The position numbers and the translations under genes are program-made. This document shows positions 1-8,420 of a DNA stretch of 64,000 nucleotides, in pieces (positions within the stretch are counted from its first letter, which is position 1; each line of letters begins with the position of its first letter). This DNA comes from Synechococcus sp. AG-679-A04. Its GTDB lineage: Bacteria; Cyanobacteriota; Cyanobacteriia; PCC-6307; Cyanobiaceae. The stretch covers positions 17,725-81,724 of the forward strand of contig QCUI01000003.1 of NCBI GenBank assembly GCA_003210775.1, written 5' to 3'. The notes beneath the pieces were generated by a model. The model did no database searches. It was given only the letters and a program-made list of their open reading frames with translations, and was not told where the DNA came from.

Positions 1-240
1 ACCACACAAGCCATGAGCAAAGACCACAGCAGGCCAAGAGCCTTCAGGAGCAGAGCCCGTAGGCTCAAATAACAACCCTTGTCCATCAACTGATGACATC
101 GAAACAGCGAATGGCCCAGGGCCTTTGAAACCATCTTGTTTTGCAAGAGCTGTAGAGCACAATTGCGAAGCAAAAGAGCCAAAGGCAATGCAAAAAAACG
201 TAGAAAAATTTTGCCTAATATGGGTGGTTTCATTGTCCAA
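1..240 (-). CDS. Secreted alpha/beta hydrolase, N-terminal part (runs off left edge)
   Basis: An open frame of 80 codons runs leftward out of the window. It reads a hydrophobic leader with a likely cut after STALA, then a segment ending in PAVVFAHGLCG. The HGxxG pattern after a hydrophobic strand is the oxyanion-hole region of alpha/beta hydrolases, and the 'GFKGPGPF' stretch resembles dienelactone hydrolase/cutinase-like secreted enzymes. A stop codon lies immediately upstream (241-243), so translation must begin at the TTG at 240 or further in; no ATG is available before the leader. The catalytic Ser/Asp/His would lie outside the window, so the substrate cannot be judged. Confidence 0.6.
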   Translation of the reverse strand, partial: MDNETTHIRQNFSTFFCIAFGSFASQLCSTALAKQDGFKGPGPFAVSMSSVDGQGLLFEPTGSAPEGSWPAVVFAHGLCG

Positions 241-427
241 CTAATCAATTATTATTAATACAATAGACTCGGAAAAACCAGGGCGCAAGTTCCAAATGAA
301 CATGGGTTAATTCAGGCCCCAATAAACCACCAATGAGAGAGCCAGTCCTCACTAATTCAAAAACATCATCATTCAAAGAATCGCGAGAAACAAGCAACAG
401 AACTTCTTGGATCTGAAAAGATTGTCA

Positions 428-1000
428 TCAGAACGCTTCAATCGAGCGAATCAAGAGCCTGATCGCACCCGCTCGATAGCCGGGGTTTGGCTCACCATCG
501 TCACCGAATCGTGAATGCAGCAACTGAAGACGGGTGATGCACGACGGATCAAAGCGAACAGGAAGGCTGACAGGTTTCGCACGTACCACAGGCTGGAGAC
601 GGTTAAAGGGAAGCTCAACAACCGTGGTGTCCGCTGACTCTGTGCCAACCGTCGTGACCCAGCGCAATCCACCTGGAATCAGCTCGGTGAGTCCAAACAG
701 TCCATCCCGGCAGGCCACCGCAAACTTGAAACTGCGCCCTTCCCCATCCAATCTCAAACGCAACCCTGTGTAGGAACTGAGATCCAGGGGCGGTCGATAC
801 ACCGGCGACCGGCAGCTCACAAAACCGCCCCCTGCACTCACAACCTGGCCCTCGAGGACAAGGCCTTGATCACTGAATCGGCAGCCTGCACTGCTGGACC
901 CTCCCATGATCGTGTCGTTCAGACTGGCCCAGTCGCGAAAGGAGTCACCGGCAGCAATCACTCGGATTTCCGGTGGCTGGTGGTGGAGAGGTGTCGTCAA
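428..1000 (-). CDS. CIA30 family protein
   Basis: A 190-residue protein resembling the complex I intermediate-associated protein 30 (CIA30) family, a jelly-roll fold found in cyanobacteria and plastids. Visible family features are DWASLNDTIMGGSSS near residues 24-37 and the later 'RFDPSCITRLQLLHSRF' region. Its role in cyanobacteria is unsettled; NDH-1 assembly or flavin/NADPH-linked roles have been suggested for relatives. It starts with TTG at 998-1000, which overlaps the TGA stop of pgl (TTGA), suggesting translational coupling. It is the last gene of the leftward glpX-to-pgl block. Confidence 0.8.
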   Translation of the reverse strand: MTTPLHHQPPEIRVIAAGDSFRDWASLNDTIMGGSSSAGCRFSDQGLVLEGQVVSAGGGFVSCRSPVYRPPLDLSSYTGLRLRLDGEGRSFKFAVACRDGLFGLTELIPGGLRWVTTVGTESADTTVVELPFNRLQPVVRAKPVSLPVRFDPSCITRLQLLHSRFGDDGEPNPGYRAGAIRLLIRSIEAF

Positions 1001-1713
1001 AGGCCTTCAGTAGCAGCCTGATCGGCGAGCACGAGAATCTCGGAACCCGGCTGCACAAGCTTGGCAGGTGTGCGCTCCGCAGATTCATCAGCATCGATCA
1101 GTCGAGACAGCGCCTGGCGTTTGGCATTTCCGCTGACAAGAAACACCACCTGGCGTGCCGCACTGAGGACAGGCGCGGTGAGTGTGATCCTCTCAAGTCC
1201 TTTGCCCCGGCCAATGGTGGTCCAGCGATCGCGCACTGTTGGAGCCTCCGTTCCAGGGAACAGAGACGCCGTATGGCCGTCATCACCAAGCCCGAGCAAC
1301 ATGAAATCAAACACGGGTGGTTCGCCCTCACAGACCTTGGCGACCAGCTCGGCAAAGGCCTCGGCACTGGCTTCGGGAGACGCCAGTTCAACAGTCGGAA
1401 CGGGATGAAAACAGGCGCGAGCACCAGGCTGATCTCTCTTAAGCAAGGTGTTGCGCAACATCAGTGCATTGCTTGATTCGTCATCAGCGGCCACCCATCG
1501 CTCGTCGCCCAGAAACACGTCAACCCTGTCCCAGGGAAGATGTTCCTGCCCCAGCAATGCATAAGCCAATGCAGGGGTGGTGCCGCCAGACAAGGCGATT
1601 TGCGCCCGATCCCGCTGATCAAGCGCCAGGTCGATGGCCGATCCAATGTGCTCGGCGGCTCGCCGAGCAAGATCCTGGGCCGATTGAACCTGCTCGATCC
1701 GATAAGAGCTCAT
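997..1713 (-). CDS. pgl: 6-phosphogluconolactonase
   Basis: Hydrolyses 6-phosphogluconolactone to 6-phosphogluconate in the oxidative pentose phosphate pathway. The 238-residue length fits the family. Visible motifs are ALSGGTTP (about residues 43-50), VFLGDERWV (about 65-73) and the conserved FDFMLLGLGDDGHTASLFP block. The frame stays open upstream, but the start MSSYRIEQ at 1711-1713 is preferred because it gives the family N-terminus and leaves a 10-base gap after gnd. It follows gnd directly, so two consecutive pathway enzymes are co-transcribed. Confidence 0.93.
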   Translation of the reverse strand: MSSYRIEQVQSAQDLARRAAEHIGSAIDLALDQRDRAQIALSGGTTPALAYALLGQEHLPWDRVDVFLGDERWVAADDESSNALMLRNTLLKRDQPGARACFHPVPTVELASPEASAEAFAELVAKVCEGEPPVFDFMLLGLGDDGHTASLFPGTEAPTVRDRWTTIGRGKGLERITLTAPVLSAARQVVFLVSGNAKRQALSRLIDADESAERTPAKLVQPGSEILVLADQAATEGL

Positions 1714-1723
1714 CGCGTCTTCC

Positions 1724-3142
1724 TCAGTTGAGCCACTCGGTGTGGAAAGTGCCGTCCTTATCCACGCGCTGATAGGTGTGGGACCCGAAGCAGTCACGCA
1801 TGGCCTGCACAAGGTTCTGGGGAAGGCGTGACGTGCGGTAGCTGTTGATGTAGTCAAGTGTGCTGCTGAGACAGGGCACTGGAACACCAGCAGCGACAGC
1901 ACCGGCAACCACTTTGGCCAGTCCCGGCAAACGGCGGTTCACCTGATCGGCGAACCAGGGATCGATCAACAGGTTCTCCAGCTGAGGGTTGGCGTTGAAA
2001 GCATCTTGAATGCGCTTGAGCAAGCGGGCACGAATGATGCAACCTCCTTTCCAGATCTGTGCGATCGAAGTCATGTTCAGGTTGTAGTTGTGCTCAGCGG
2101 ATGCAATCCGCAGCAGCTCCATTCCCTGGGCGTAACTGGCCATGCAGGCCAGAACCATGGCATCCATCAGTGGGGACATGCCATCGGCAGAGCTACCCAT
2201 GTCGAAGGACTGAATGGCCGGCCCCCTCAGAATCGACTCAGCCTTGATGCGCTGGTCTTTCATGGAGCTCATGACCCTTCCATTGAGAGCGGCGTAGATC
2301 GTGGGCACCGAAGCCCCCATCTGTAGAGCACTGACCACCGTCCAGAGACCCGTTCCCTTCTGACCGGCCTTGTCCTGGATCTTCTCCACAAGCGAAGTGC
2401 CATCATCCGGATCCATGGTGCGCAAACACACCTCGGTGATTTCAACGAGATAGGAAGACAACTCTTCGGTGCTGTTCCAGTGCGCGAACACATCCGCCAT
2501 CTCGAGGCTGCTCATGCCACCGACCCGTTTCATCAGGTCGTACCCCTCCGCCAAGATCTGCTCAATGCCGTACTCGATGCCGTTATGAACGGTCTTGACG
2601 AAGTGACCTGAACCACCCGGTCCGATGTAGGTGACACAAGGGCCATCCTCAACCTGGGCAGCCATCTTGCAAACCAGACTTTCGATGGCGTCATAGGACG
2701 ACTTAGTCCCTCCGGGCATCATGCTCGGACCCTCGAGCGCACCTTTTGCACCACCCGAGACGCCCATCCCGATAAAGCCAAAACTTTTACTTTCCAGTTC
2801 AGCTACGCGACGTTCGGTGTCGTGATATTCCGAATTACCACCATCAATTAACAGATCTCCCTCATCTAAATAGGGGGAAATTTGTTCAATGACAGCGTCC
2901 ACAGGCCCACCGGCCTTCACCATCATCAGGATGCGTCGGGGACGTTCCAGCTTGTTGACGAAATCCTGGAGGTCAGTGGCTCCCTGAATGTTCTTACCGG
3001 CACCCAGACCAGCAAGAAATTCTTCGGTTTTGGCATAAGTACGGTTGTAAACGACGCTCGAGAAACCGTTGCGCTCAGCGTTGAGGACAAGGTTTTCCCC
3101 CATCACGCCTAGACCAATCAGACCAAAGTGGGCCTTGGACAT
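1724..3142 (-). CDS. gnd: 6-phosphogluconate dehydrogenase (decarboxylating)
   Basis: Oxidises 6-phosphogluconate to ribulose 5-phosphate with release of CO2 and NADPH, the main source of reductant in the dark. The N-terminal NADP-binding loop reads GLIGLGVMGENL. The family signature 'LIDGGNSEYHDTERR' and the catalytic-lysine region 'GSGHFVKTVHNGIEYG' are intact. The start MSKAHFGL at 3142 is chosen over one five codons earlier because it matches the family N-terminus, giving 472 residues. It lies between glgC and pgl in a leftward carbon-metabolism cluster. Confidence 0.96.
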   Translation of the reverse strand: MSKAHFGLIGLGVMGENLVLNAERNGFSSVVYNRTYAKTEEFLAGLGAGKNIQGATDLQDFVNKLERPRRILMMVKAGGPVDAVIEQISPYLDEGDLLIDGGNSEYHDTERRVAELESKSFGFIGMGVSGGAKGALEGPSMMPGGTKSSYDAIESLVCKMAAQVEDGPCVTYIGPGGSGHFVKTVHNGIEYGIEQILAEGYDLMKRVGGMSSLEMADVFAHWNSTEELSSYLVEITEVCLRTMDPDDGTSLVEKIQDKAGQKGTGLWTVVSALQMGASVPTIYAALNGRVMSSMKDQRIKAESILRGPAIQSFDMGSSADGMSPLMDAMVLACMASYAQGMELLRIASAEHNYNLNMTSIAQIWKGGCIIRARLLKRIQDAFNANPQLENLLIDPWFADQVNRRLPGLAKVVAGAVAAGVPVPCLSSTLDYINSYRTSRLPQNLVQAMRDCFGSHTYQRVDKDGTFHTEWLN

Positions 3143-3229
3143 GCTCAGCTGAACCATTCACTGATGACAGTGTGACCACGGCGACCGAGATCGGCTGCAA
3201 CATGGTCAACCTCTGTCAGGAATGAATGA

Positions 3230-4525
3230 TCAGATCACGCTTCCATCAGGAATCGAAGCATTTTTTACAACGACCACGATTCCATTACGGATGTAAAAGC
3301 CGAGCTCCGGGCGATCGGCTTCTTCAACATGGTCCTTGTTCACGATGGAGACATTGGAACCAATCCGAGCATTTTTGTCGAGAATGGCTCGCTTGACCGT
3401 TGTGCCCTGCCCCACTCCGAGGGGGATACCACCACGCTCTCTGAGGACTGCGCGCTCCTCGCTGGACTCAAAGAAATCAGCACCCATGACGAGGGTGTCT
3501 TGAATAACCACATCAGACTCAAGTCTGCTTCGGACACCTAAAACACAGTGGTGGACACTGCAGGATTTCAGAATTGATCCCTCGCCAATAATTGAATTGG
3601 TGATCTGAGCATCAACAAGTTTGCTTGGAGGCAAATAGCGTGGCCTTGTATAGATCGGAAATTTCTCGTCGTAGAAGCTGAATGGTGGTTGTGGTTGTTG
3701 TGTGAGAGCGAGGTTGGCCTCATAGAAAGCACCAATCGTGCCGATGTCTTCCCAGTAGTCGTCAAAGACATAACTCTGGAGTTTGTCACCTTGAGCAAGC
3801 GATTCAGGAATCACTTCCTTGCCGAAATCCTTGTGGTTGGTGTTGCCATCAAGAAGATCGAATAGTGTCTGACGACTGAACACGTAGATCCCCATCGAAG
3901 CCAGATAGGGACGTTCTTTAGCAGATTCGGGGCTGAGCCCGAAGCGTGCTGTGTCCACTGCCATCTCGAGCAGGGAGTCACCCTTCGGCTTTTCGCGGAA
4001 TTCTTGAATGTTGCCGTCATTATCGGTTCTCATCAAACCGAAGGATTCAGCCTGTTTGGCATCAACCGGCAGAGCCGCAACAGTCAGATCGGCACCAGTA
4101 CGTCGGTGATGCTCGATGAAACGGCTGTAGTCCATGCGATATAGCTGATCCCCGGACAGGATCAGATATTCATCAACATCCCACTCCTGAAACAGCCACT
4201 GATATTTACGAACTGCATCAGCGGTGCCTTCGAACCACGAAGGGCTGTCGGGGGTCTGCTGAGCGGCGAGGACCTCGACGAATCCGCCACCAAAAGAATT
4301 ACTGAGATTAAAAGTCTGGGTCAGGTGACGGTTCAGCGACGCACTGTTGAACTGCGTCATCACGTACATCTTGTTGATGTCGGAGTTGATGCAGTTGCTG
4401 ATCGGGATGTCGATCAGTCGGTACTTGCCTGCTAGAGGAACCGCGGGCTTGGCCCGCATCTTGGTGAGGGGATAAAGACGCGTTCCCGCTCCTCCCCCGA
4501 GAATGATGGCCAGAACACGCTTCAT
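3230..4525 (-). CDS. glgC: Glucose-1-phosphate adenylyltransferase
   Basis: Makes ADP-glucose from glucose 1-phosphate and ATP, the regulated step of glycogen synthesis. The N-terminus [21 protein letters not shown] carries the nucleotide-binding loop and the sugar-binding region [19 protein letters not shown]. The C-terminal half is the left-handed beta-helix, with '[10 protein letters not shown]' and the 'IIGEGSIL' hexapeptides. The 431-residue length is normal for cyanobacteria, where the enzyme is activated by 3-phosphoglycerate and inhibited by phosphate. It sits between hemA and gnd. Confidence 0.97.
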   Translation of the reverse strand: MKRVLAIILGGGAGTRLYPLTKMRAKPAVPLAGKYRLIDIPISNCINSDINKMYVMTQFNSASLNRHLTQTFNLSNSFGGGFVEVLAAQQTPDSPSWFEGTADAVRKYQWLFQEWDVDEYLILSGDQLYRMDYSRFIEHHRRTGADLTVAALPVDAKQAESFGLMRTDNDGNIQEFREKPKGDSLLEMAVDTARFGLSPESAKERPYLASMGIYVFSRQTLFDLLDGNTNHKDFGKEVIPESLAQGDKLQSYVFDDYWEDIGTIGAFYEANLALTQQPQPPFSFYDEKFPIYTRPRYLPPSKLVDAQITNSIIGEGSILKSCSVHHCVLGVRSRLESDVVIQDTLVMGADFFESSEERAVLRERGGIPLGVGQGTTVKRAILDKNARIGSNVSIVNKDHVEEADRPELGFYIRNGIVVVVKNASIPDGSVI

Positions 4526-4656
4526 GCCGCCCCCGCAGATCGGCTTTGCCGGGCAAACCTACCGGACTTTTGGTGCTCTAAACCACTGCATGGGCCAGAT
4601 CCGACAAGAATGCTGGGAATCAGATTTAGACAGGTAAGTTCCGAGACGGAAATCAC

Positions 4657-5970
4657 TCAGCGTTCCTGCTCGTCATCCTGCACCAGATCAAACAAACGCT
4701 CGACCACGATCAGCGCATTTTGTCGTTCGCTGCGCTGCTGCGGCGCACGTAGTGATGTCACCGGGGTATGCAGGATCTTGTTGATGATGCCCTTACTGAG
4801 AGCTTCCACCACCTTGCGCTCACGGGCAGAGAAATCAGGTCCCATGCGGCTGAGCGCCTTCTGCAACTCTTCTGACCGGATCGACTCCAGAGAAGAACGA
4901 AGCCGGTTGATGGTCGGGACTGCCTCCAGGCTGTCCCACCACTCCAGAAAAAGCCTCGCCTCTTCATCAAGCAGCCCCTGTGCCTCTCGCGCCACCTGCT
5001 GACGGGCTTCCTGATTGCGTTCGACAACTTCCTTGAGGTCATCAACGTCGTAAGCCTCAACACCGGTGATCCCTTTCACATCAGCGTGGATATTGCGGGG
5101 AACGCCAATATCGACCAGCCGCAGTGAACTGCGACGATTCAACTGCTCAAGTCGACTGCCATCAATAATTGGATCGTCTGCTGCCGTGCTGGTGAAGACC
5201 AGCGAGCAGGTACTGAGGCAGTGATCAAGGTCTTCCAGTGGACGACACTGCACAGGTAGATCAGGGAAATCGGCAGCAAGGGCCTCTGCGCGGCTCACGG
5301 TGCGGTTCAAAACCACAACACCTGAAGCACCCTTGGCTTTCAAATGCTGGAGCAGAAGACGACTCATCCGCCCTGCACCAACAACCGCCACCTGCTCTTC
5401 CTCAAGGGTGACCAGATCGTCCAAACCACGGCTCTGACCCAGCTTCAACTGAGCCAATTCAACGGCTGCAGAGCTAATGGAGACTGCACCAGTACCCAGA
5501 TTGGTTTCGCTGCGAACCCTTTTTCCCGTGCTCACAGCTTGAGTGAGCAATCGATTGAGGATCGGGCCGAGCGATTTGTGCTCCTGGCCCAGGCGCATCA
5601 TTTTCTTGACCTGAGACAAGATCTGTCCCTCCCCGAGGACCAGGCTGTCAAGACCGGCTGCAACCCTCATCAGATGACCAACGGCATCCTCATGGTGAAA
5701 GGTGAACAGGTGAGGTTTCAGATCTCCTGTATCGAGTCCGGAATGTCCACTCAGAAACTCTCTGACAGCTGAAATTCCCAGTTCAGGATTGCGAACAAGG
5801 GTGTAAATCTCAAGACGATTGCAGGTGCTGAGAATCGAAGCCTCAAGCACCTGGTCATGGCCCCGCAGGTTCTGCAGGGATTCCTCCATGGTTTGCTCAG
5901 GAATGCTGAGCTTTTCGCGCACTTCAACCGGTGCCGTTCGATGACTGAGGCCGACAACGGCGATGTGCAT
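4657..5970 (-). CDS. hemA: Glutamyl-tRNA reductase
   Basis: Reduces glutamyl-tRNA(Glu) to glutamate 1-semialdehyde, the first committed step toward chlorophyll, haem and bilins. Key features in the 437-residue protein are GLSHRTAPVEVREKLS at the N-terminus, the nucleophile Cys50 in STCNRLEIY, 'GEGQILSQVK' near residue 115, the NADPH-binding 'VVGAGRMSRLL' and a C-terminal dimerisation helix. It is separated by 31 bases from the upstream glpX. Confidence 0.97.
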   Translation of the reverse strand: MHIAVVGLSHRTAPVEVREKLSIPEQTMEESLQNLRGHDQVLEASILSTCNRLEIYTLVRNPELGISAVREFLSGHSGLDTGDLKPHLFTFHHEDAVGHLMRVAAGLDSLVLGEGQILSQVKKMMRLGQEHKSLGPILNRLLTQAVSTGKRVRSETNLGTGAVSISSAAVELAQLKLGQSRGLDDLVTLEEEQVAVVGAGRMSRLLLQHLKAKGASGVVVLNRTVSRAEALAADFPDLPVQCRPLEDLDHCLSTCSLVFTSTAADDPIIDGSRLEQLNRRSSLRLVDIGVPRNIHADVKGITGVEAYDVDDLKEVVERNQEARQQVAREAQGLLDEEARLFLEWWDSLEAVPTINRLRSSLESIRSEELQKALSRMGPDFSARERKVVEALSKGIINKILHTPVTSLRAPQQRSERQNALIVVERLFDLVQDDEQER

Positions 5971-6001
5971 GGAGAAAACCCTCGCTGCTTAAAGAAGGAG
6001 A

Positions 6002-7006
6002 TCAGCTCAGAGCAATGCTTTGAGCTCCATCCTTGATATGAACCGTGTTGGTGAAACGGCAGGTGTTGTCAAGGTTGCTGATGATCAGGCTGCTTGTGCG
6101 AGTGCAGTCACTCTCAAACTTAACGCCGTGGAACAACAAGCCATCCGTGATCCCACTGCCAGCAAAGATCACATGCTCTCCAGAAGCCAGCTCATCAGCT
6201 TCGTAGATCTTGTCGGGATCGGTGATTCCCATCTCGGCAAGTCTGGCCAAGTTGCCTTCCTTGGTCATGTCAGCCCACTCAGACGTCTGAGCGATGGCAG
6301 GGTCATAAACCAACTGACCTTGGAAGTGGCCGCCCAGAGCGCGCATAGCCGCTGCTGAGATCACACCTTCGGGAGCTGCTCCGATGCCCATAAGGCAATG
6401 GGTGCCAGTCCCAGCAAAACCACAGGCAATGGCAGCTTGCACATCACCATCAGAAATGGGCTGAACCCTGGCACCAGTCGCACGAATTTCAGCAATCAAA
6501 CTCTTGTGACGAGCTCGATCCATCACCACAATGGTCAGGTCACTTGCAGCTATTCCAAGGCAATCACTGAGAATTTTGATGTTCTCAGTCGCCGATTTGC
6601 GAATGTCCACCTTGCCCTTAGCCGCCGGAGGAGCTGCCAGCTTCTTCATATAGAAGTCAGGAGCGTTGAACAGGCCGCCGCGATCTGAAGCTGCGAGCAC
6701 AGCCATTGATCCGCGCTGGTTGTTCGCGCAAAGGTTGGTGCCTTCGCAGGGATCAACAGCAAAGTCAACGCCAGGGCCTTTGCCTGAGCCGACCTCTTCA
6801 CCGATGTAGAGCATGGGAGCTTCGTCACGCTCGCCTTCTCCAATCACGATCCGACCCTGCATTTCGATCTGACCCATGCGTTTGCGCATGGCTTCCACCG
6901 CAGCGGCATCAGCCTCGTCTTTTTGGCCGAGGCCTGTGAGCTCGGCAGAGGCGATGGCCGCCTGCTCAACGACCTCAAGAATTTCCTGGATGAGAGTGCG
7001 ATCCAC
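6002..7006 (-). CDS. glpX: Class II fructose-1,6-/sedoheptulose-1,7-bisphosphatase
   Basis: Dual bisphosphatase of the Calvin cycle and gluconeogenesis (cyanobacterial F/SBPase-I). GlpX-family signatures include '[20 protein letters not shown]' (metal-binding acidic residues) and '[11 protein letters not shown]'. The start is taken as GTG at 7004-7006 ([10 protein letters not shown]), giving the usual 334 residues; the frame continues 19 codons further to an upstream start at 7063, but that extension looks unlike the family. It heads the leftward cluster and diverges from rpe across a 159-base intergenic space holding both promoters. Confidence 0.95.
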   Translation of the reverse strand: MDRTLIQEILEVVEQAAIASAELTGLGQKDEADAAAVEAMRKRMGQIEMQGRIVIGEGERDEAPMLYIGEEVGSGKGPGVDFAVDPCEGTNLCANNQRGSMAVLAASDRGGLFNAPDFYMKKLAAPPAAKGKVDIRKSATENIKILSDCLGIAASDLTIVVMDRARHKSLIAEIRATGARVQPISDGDVQAAIACGFAGTGTHCLMGIGAAPEGVISAAAMRALGGHFQGQLVYDPAIAQTSEWADMTKEGNLARLAEMGITDPDKIYEADELASGEHVIFAGSGITDGLLFHGVKFESDCTRTSSLIISNLDNTCRFTNTVHIKDGAQSIALS

Positions 7007-7165
7007 TGGTGTGCGGCGGGGAACTAAATGCGGAGAGGAGCAGCTCTCAGGGCTTGGCGCCACTGGGCTTTTCGCTCAAAAGCGCGGCTTACTGTATCAG
7101 TGAATTCAATCAAACCTCAGATCAGAGGTGCTTCTCTAAAGTCCCTCGAGTTTTAAGACCACCCC

Positions 7166-7900
7166 ATGACCGCATCCGAACGCCCGATTCAGATCATTCC
7201 ATCTGTGCTACCCGCTGATTGGGCTGCCATGGGCCAATGCGTGAAAGATCTCGAAGCCGCTGGTGTCGACAGGATTCAATTTGACGTGATGGACGGCAAC
7301 TTCGTACCGAACCTCACATTCGGCCCTGAACTCATCAAGGCGTGCCGCAAATACTGCGACGTGAAGTTTGAAACCCAATTGATGGTGAGCCAATACAACT
7401 CAGAAACGATGCTGGAGCAATACGTCGATGCAACCAAAGGGCCAAACGGAGAGCCTGGAGTGGTCATTGCCCACGTCGAAGCCAACACACACCTGCACCG
7501 AGTACTCGGCAGGATTCGACAGCTCGGGGGAAGTCCATCTGTTGCGATGAATCCGCACACACCAATGGAAATGGTCAAAAACGTGCTCGACCTAGTCGAC
7601 CACGTACTGGTGATGACAGTGAATCCTGGATTTGGTGGACAGGCCTACATCCCCACCATGCTGGATAAAATCTCACAACTGAGACAAACCATCGATGAAC
7701 GTGGTCTCGGCATCGATATTGAAGTCGACGGCGGAATCAAAGCCAACTGGACCATCTCTCAATGTTGTGCGGCTGGAGCCAACTGCTTCATCGCTGGAAG
7801 CGGGATGTTCGCCTATCCAACATTGAAAGAAGGATGCGACGACCTGCGCCGAGTTGCACTAGAGGCCCGAGCAGGCAAAGTCCTTCCGACTCCTGCCTGA
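7166..7900 (+). CDS. rpe: Ribulose-phosphate 3-epimerase
   Basis: Interconverts ribulose 5-phosphate and xylulose 5-phosphate in the Calvin cycle and pentose phosphate pathway. This TIM-barrel enzyme shows IIPSVLPADWA, 'IQFDVMDGNFVPNLTFGP' (catalytic Asp and metal ligands), 'VIAHVEA', 'MTVNPGFGGQ' and 'EVDGGI' in order. At 244 residues it is slightly longer than bacterial homologues, as is usual in cyanobacteria. It is transcribed away from glpX and converges with the DUF3288 gene. Confidence 0.96.
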   Translation: MTASERPIQIIPSVLPADWAAMGQCVKDLEAAGVDRIQFDVMDGNFVPNLTFGPELIKACRKYCDVKFETQLMVSQYNSETMLEQYVDATKGPNGEPGVVIAHVEANTHLHRVLGRIRQLGGSPSVAMNPHTPMEMVKNVLDLVDHVLVMTVNPGFGGQAYIPTMLDKISQLRQTIDERGLGIDIEVDGGIKANWTISQCCAAGANCFIAGSGMFAYPTLKEGCDDLRRVALEARAGKVLPTPA

Positions 7901-7917
7901 ACACTTCATTGAGTTCA

Positions 7918-7964
7918 TGCAATGGTCCGCCCCGGTTCACCCCGGGGATCCCCCTTCCATTGCA
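7918..7964. terminator. Nested inverted repeat between convergent rpe and DUF3288 genes
   Basis: The outer arms tgcaatgg (7918-7925) and ccattgca (7957-7964) are perfect complements. Inside them ccccgg (7930-7935) pairs with ccgggg (7942-7947). The structure fills the gap between two convergent stop codons and could serve as a bidirectional transcription end, although no U-run follows it on either strand. Confidence 0.5.
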
Positions 7965-7965
7965 C

Positions 7966-8280
7966 TTATCCCTCTTGGTCGGCGACATCAGCGCCGGAAC
8001 CAAGATCGTTATCGAGTTGCTGTCCAGGCTTCCAACCACTGGCCCAGATTTCACGACAACGGGCATTCAAGCTTGAGGAGTCCAACCCCCACCCGGTCAC
8101 AACCTTCTGAATGTCCTGCTTGAGGTCATCGGCACCTGGAAAATCGCCATATCGCATCACAAGCCTTGCCGCCACAGTGAGTTGCTCGGGCCCCGGATCT
8201 CCCGGATGACCTAGCAAAGAATCCACTTGATCACGGTCGGTCGCATACAAAGGATGCGTCTGGCTGGTCGGATCACTCAT
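7966..8280 (-). CDS. DUF3288 family protein
   Basis: A 104-residue soluble protein of the cyanobacterial DUF3288 family, recognised by the opening HPLYATDRDQVDSLL and 'ELTVAARLVMRYGDFPGADDLKQDI'. No signal peptide or membrane segment is visible and the function is unknown. It converges with rpe and lies downstream of the porin gene, separated from it by terminator hairpins. Confidence 0.8.
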   Translation of the reverse strand: MSDPTSQTHPLYATDRDQVDSLLGHPGDPGPEQLTVAARLVMRYGDFPGADDLKQDIQKVVTGWGLDSSSLNARCREIWASGWKPGQQLDNDLGSGADVADQEG

Positions 8281-8337
8281 GGGGGAATGGATAGATCAAC
8301 ACCAGGATGTCACCTGTAGGAAAAAAGAGGAAATCAC

Positions 8338-8369
8338 AAAAAAGCCGACCTAAGAAAAAGGCCGGCTTC
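8338..8369 (-). terminator. Rho-independent terminator of the porin gene
   Basis: On the minus strand AAGCCGGCC pairs with GGTCGGCTT around a short A/T-rich loop, followed by a run of six T. It lies about 50 bases past the porin stop codon. A second, stronger hairpin without a U-run lies between it and the stop. Confidence 0.8.
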
Positions 8370-8381
8370 AGTCGTGTAAGG

Positions 8382-8415
8382 CCAATGCCGTGAAGGGAAA
8401 GTCCTACGGCATTGG
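8382..8415. repeat. Ten-base-pair inverted repeat just after the porin stop codon
   Basis: Arms ccaatgccgt (8382-8391) and acggcattgg (8406-8415) are perfect complements around a 14-base loop. The structure begins five bases beyond the porin stop and precedes the U-run terminator, so it may be a 3'-UTR stabilising hairpin. Confidence 0.65.
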
Positions 8416-8420
8416 TTGAA

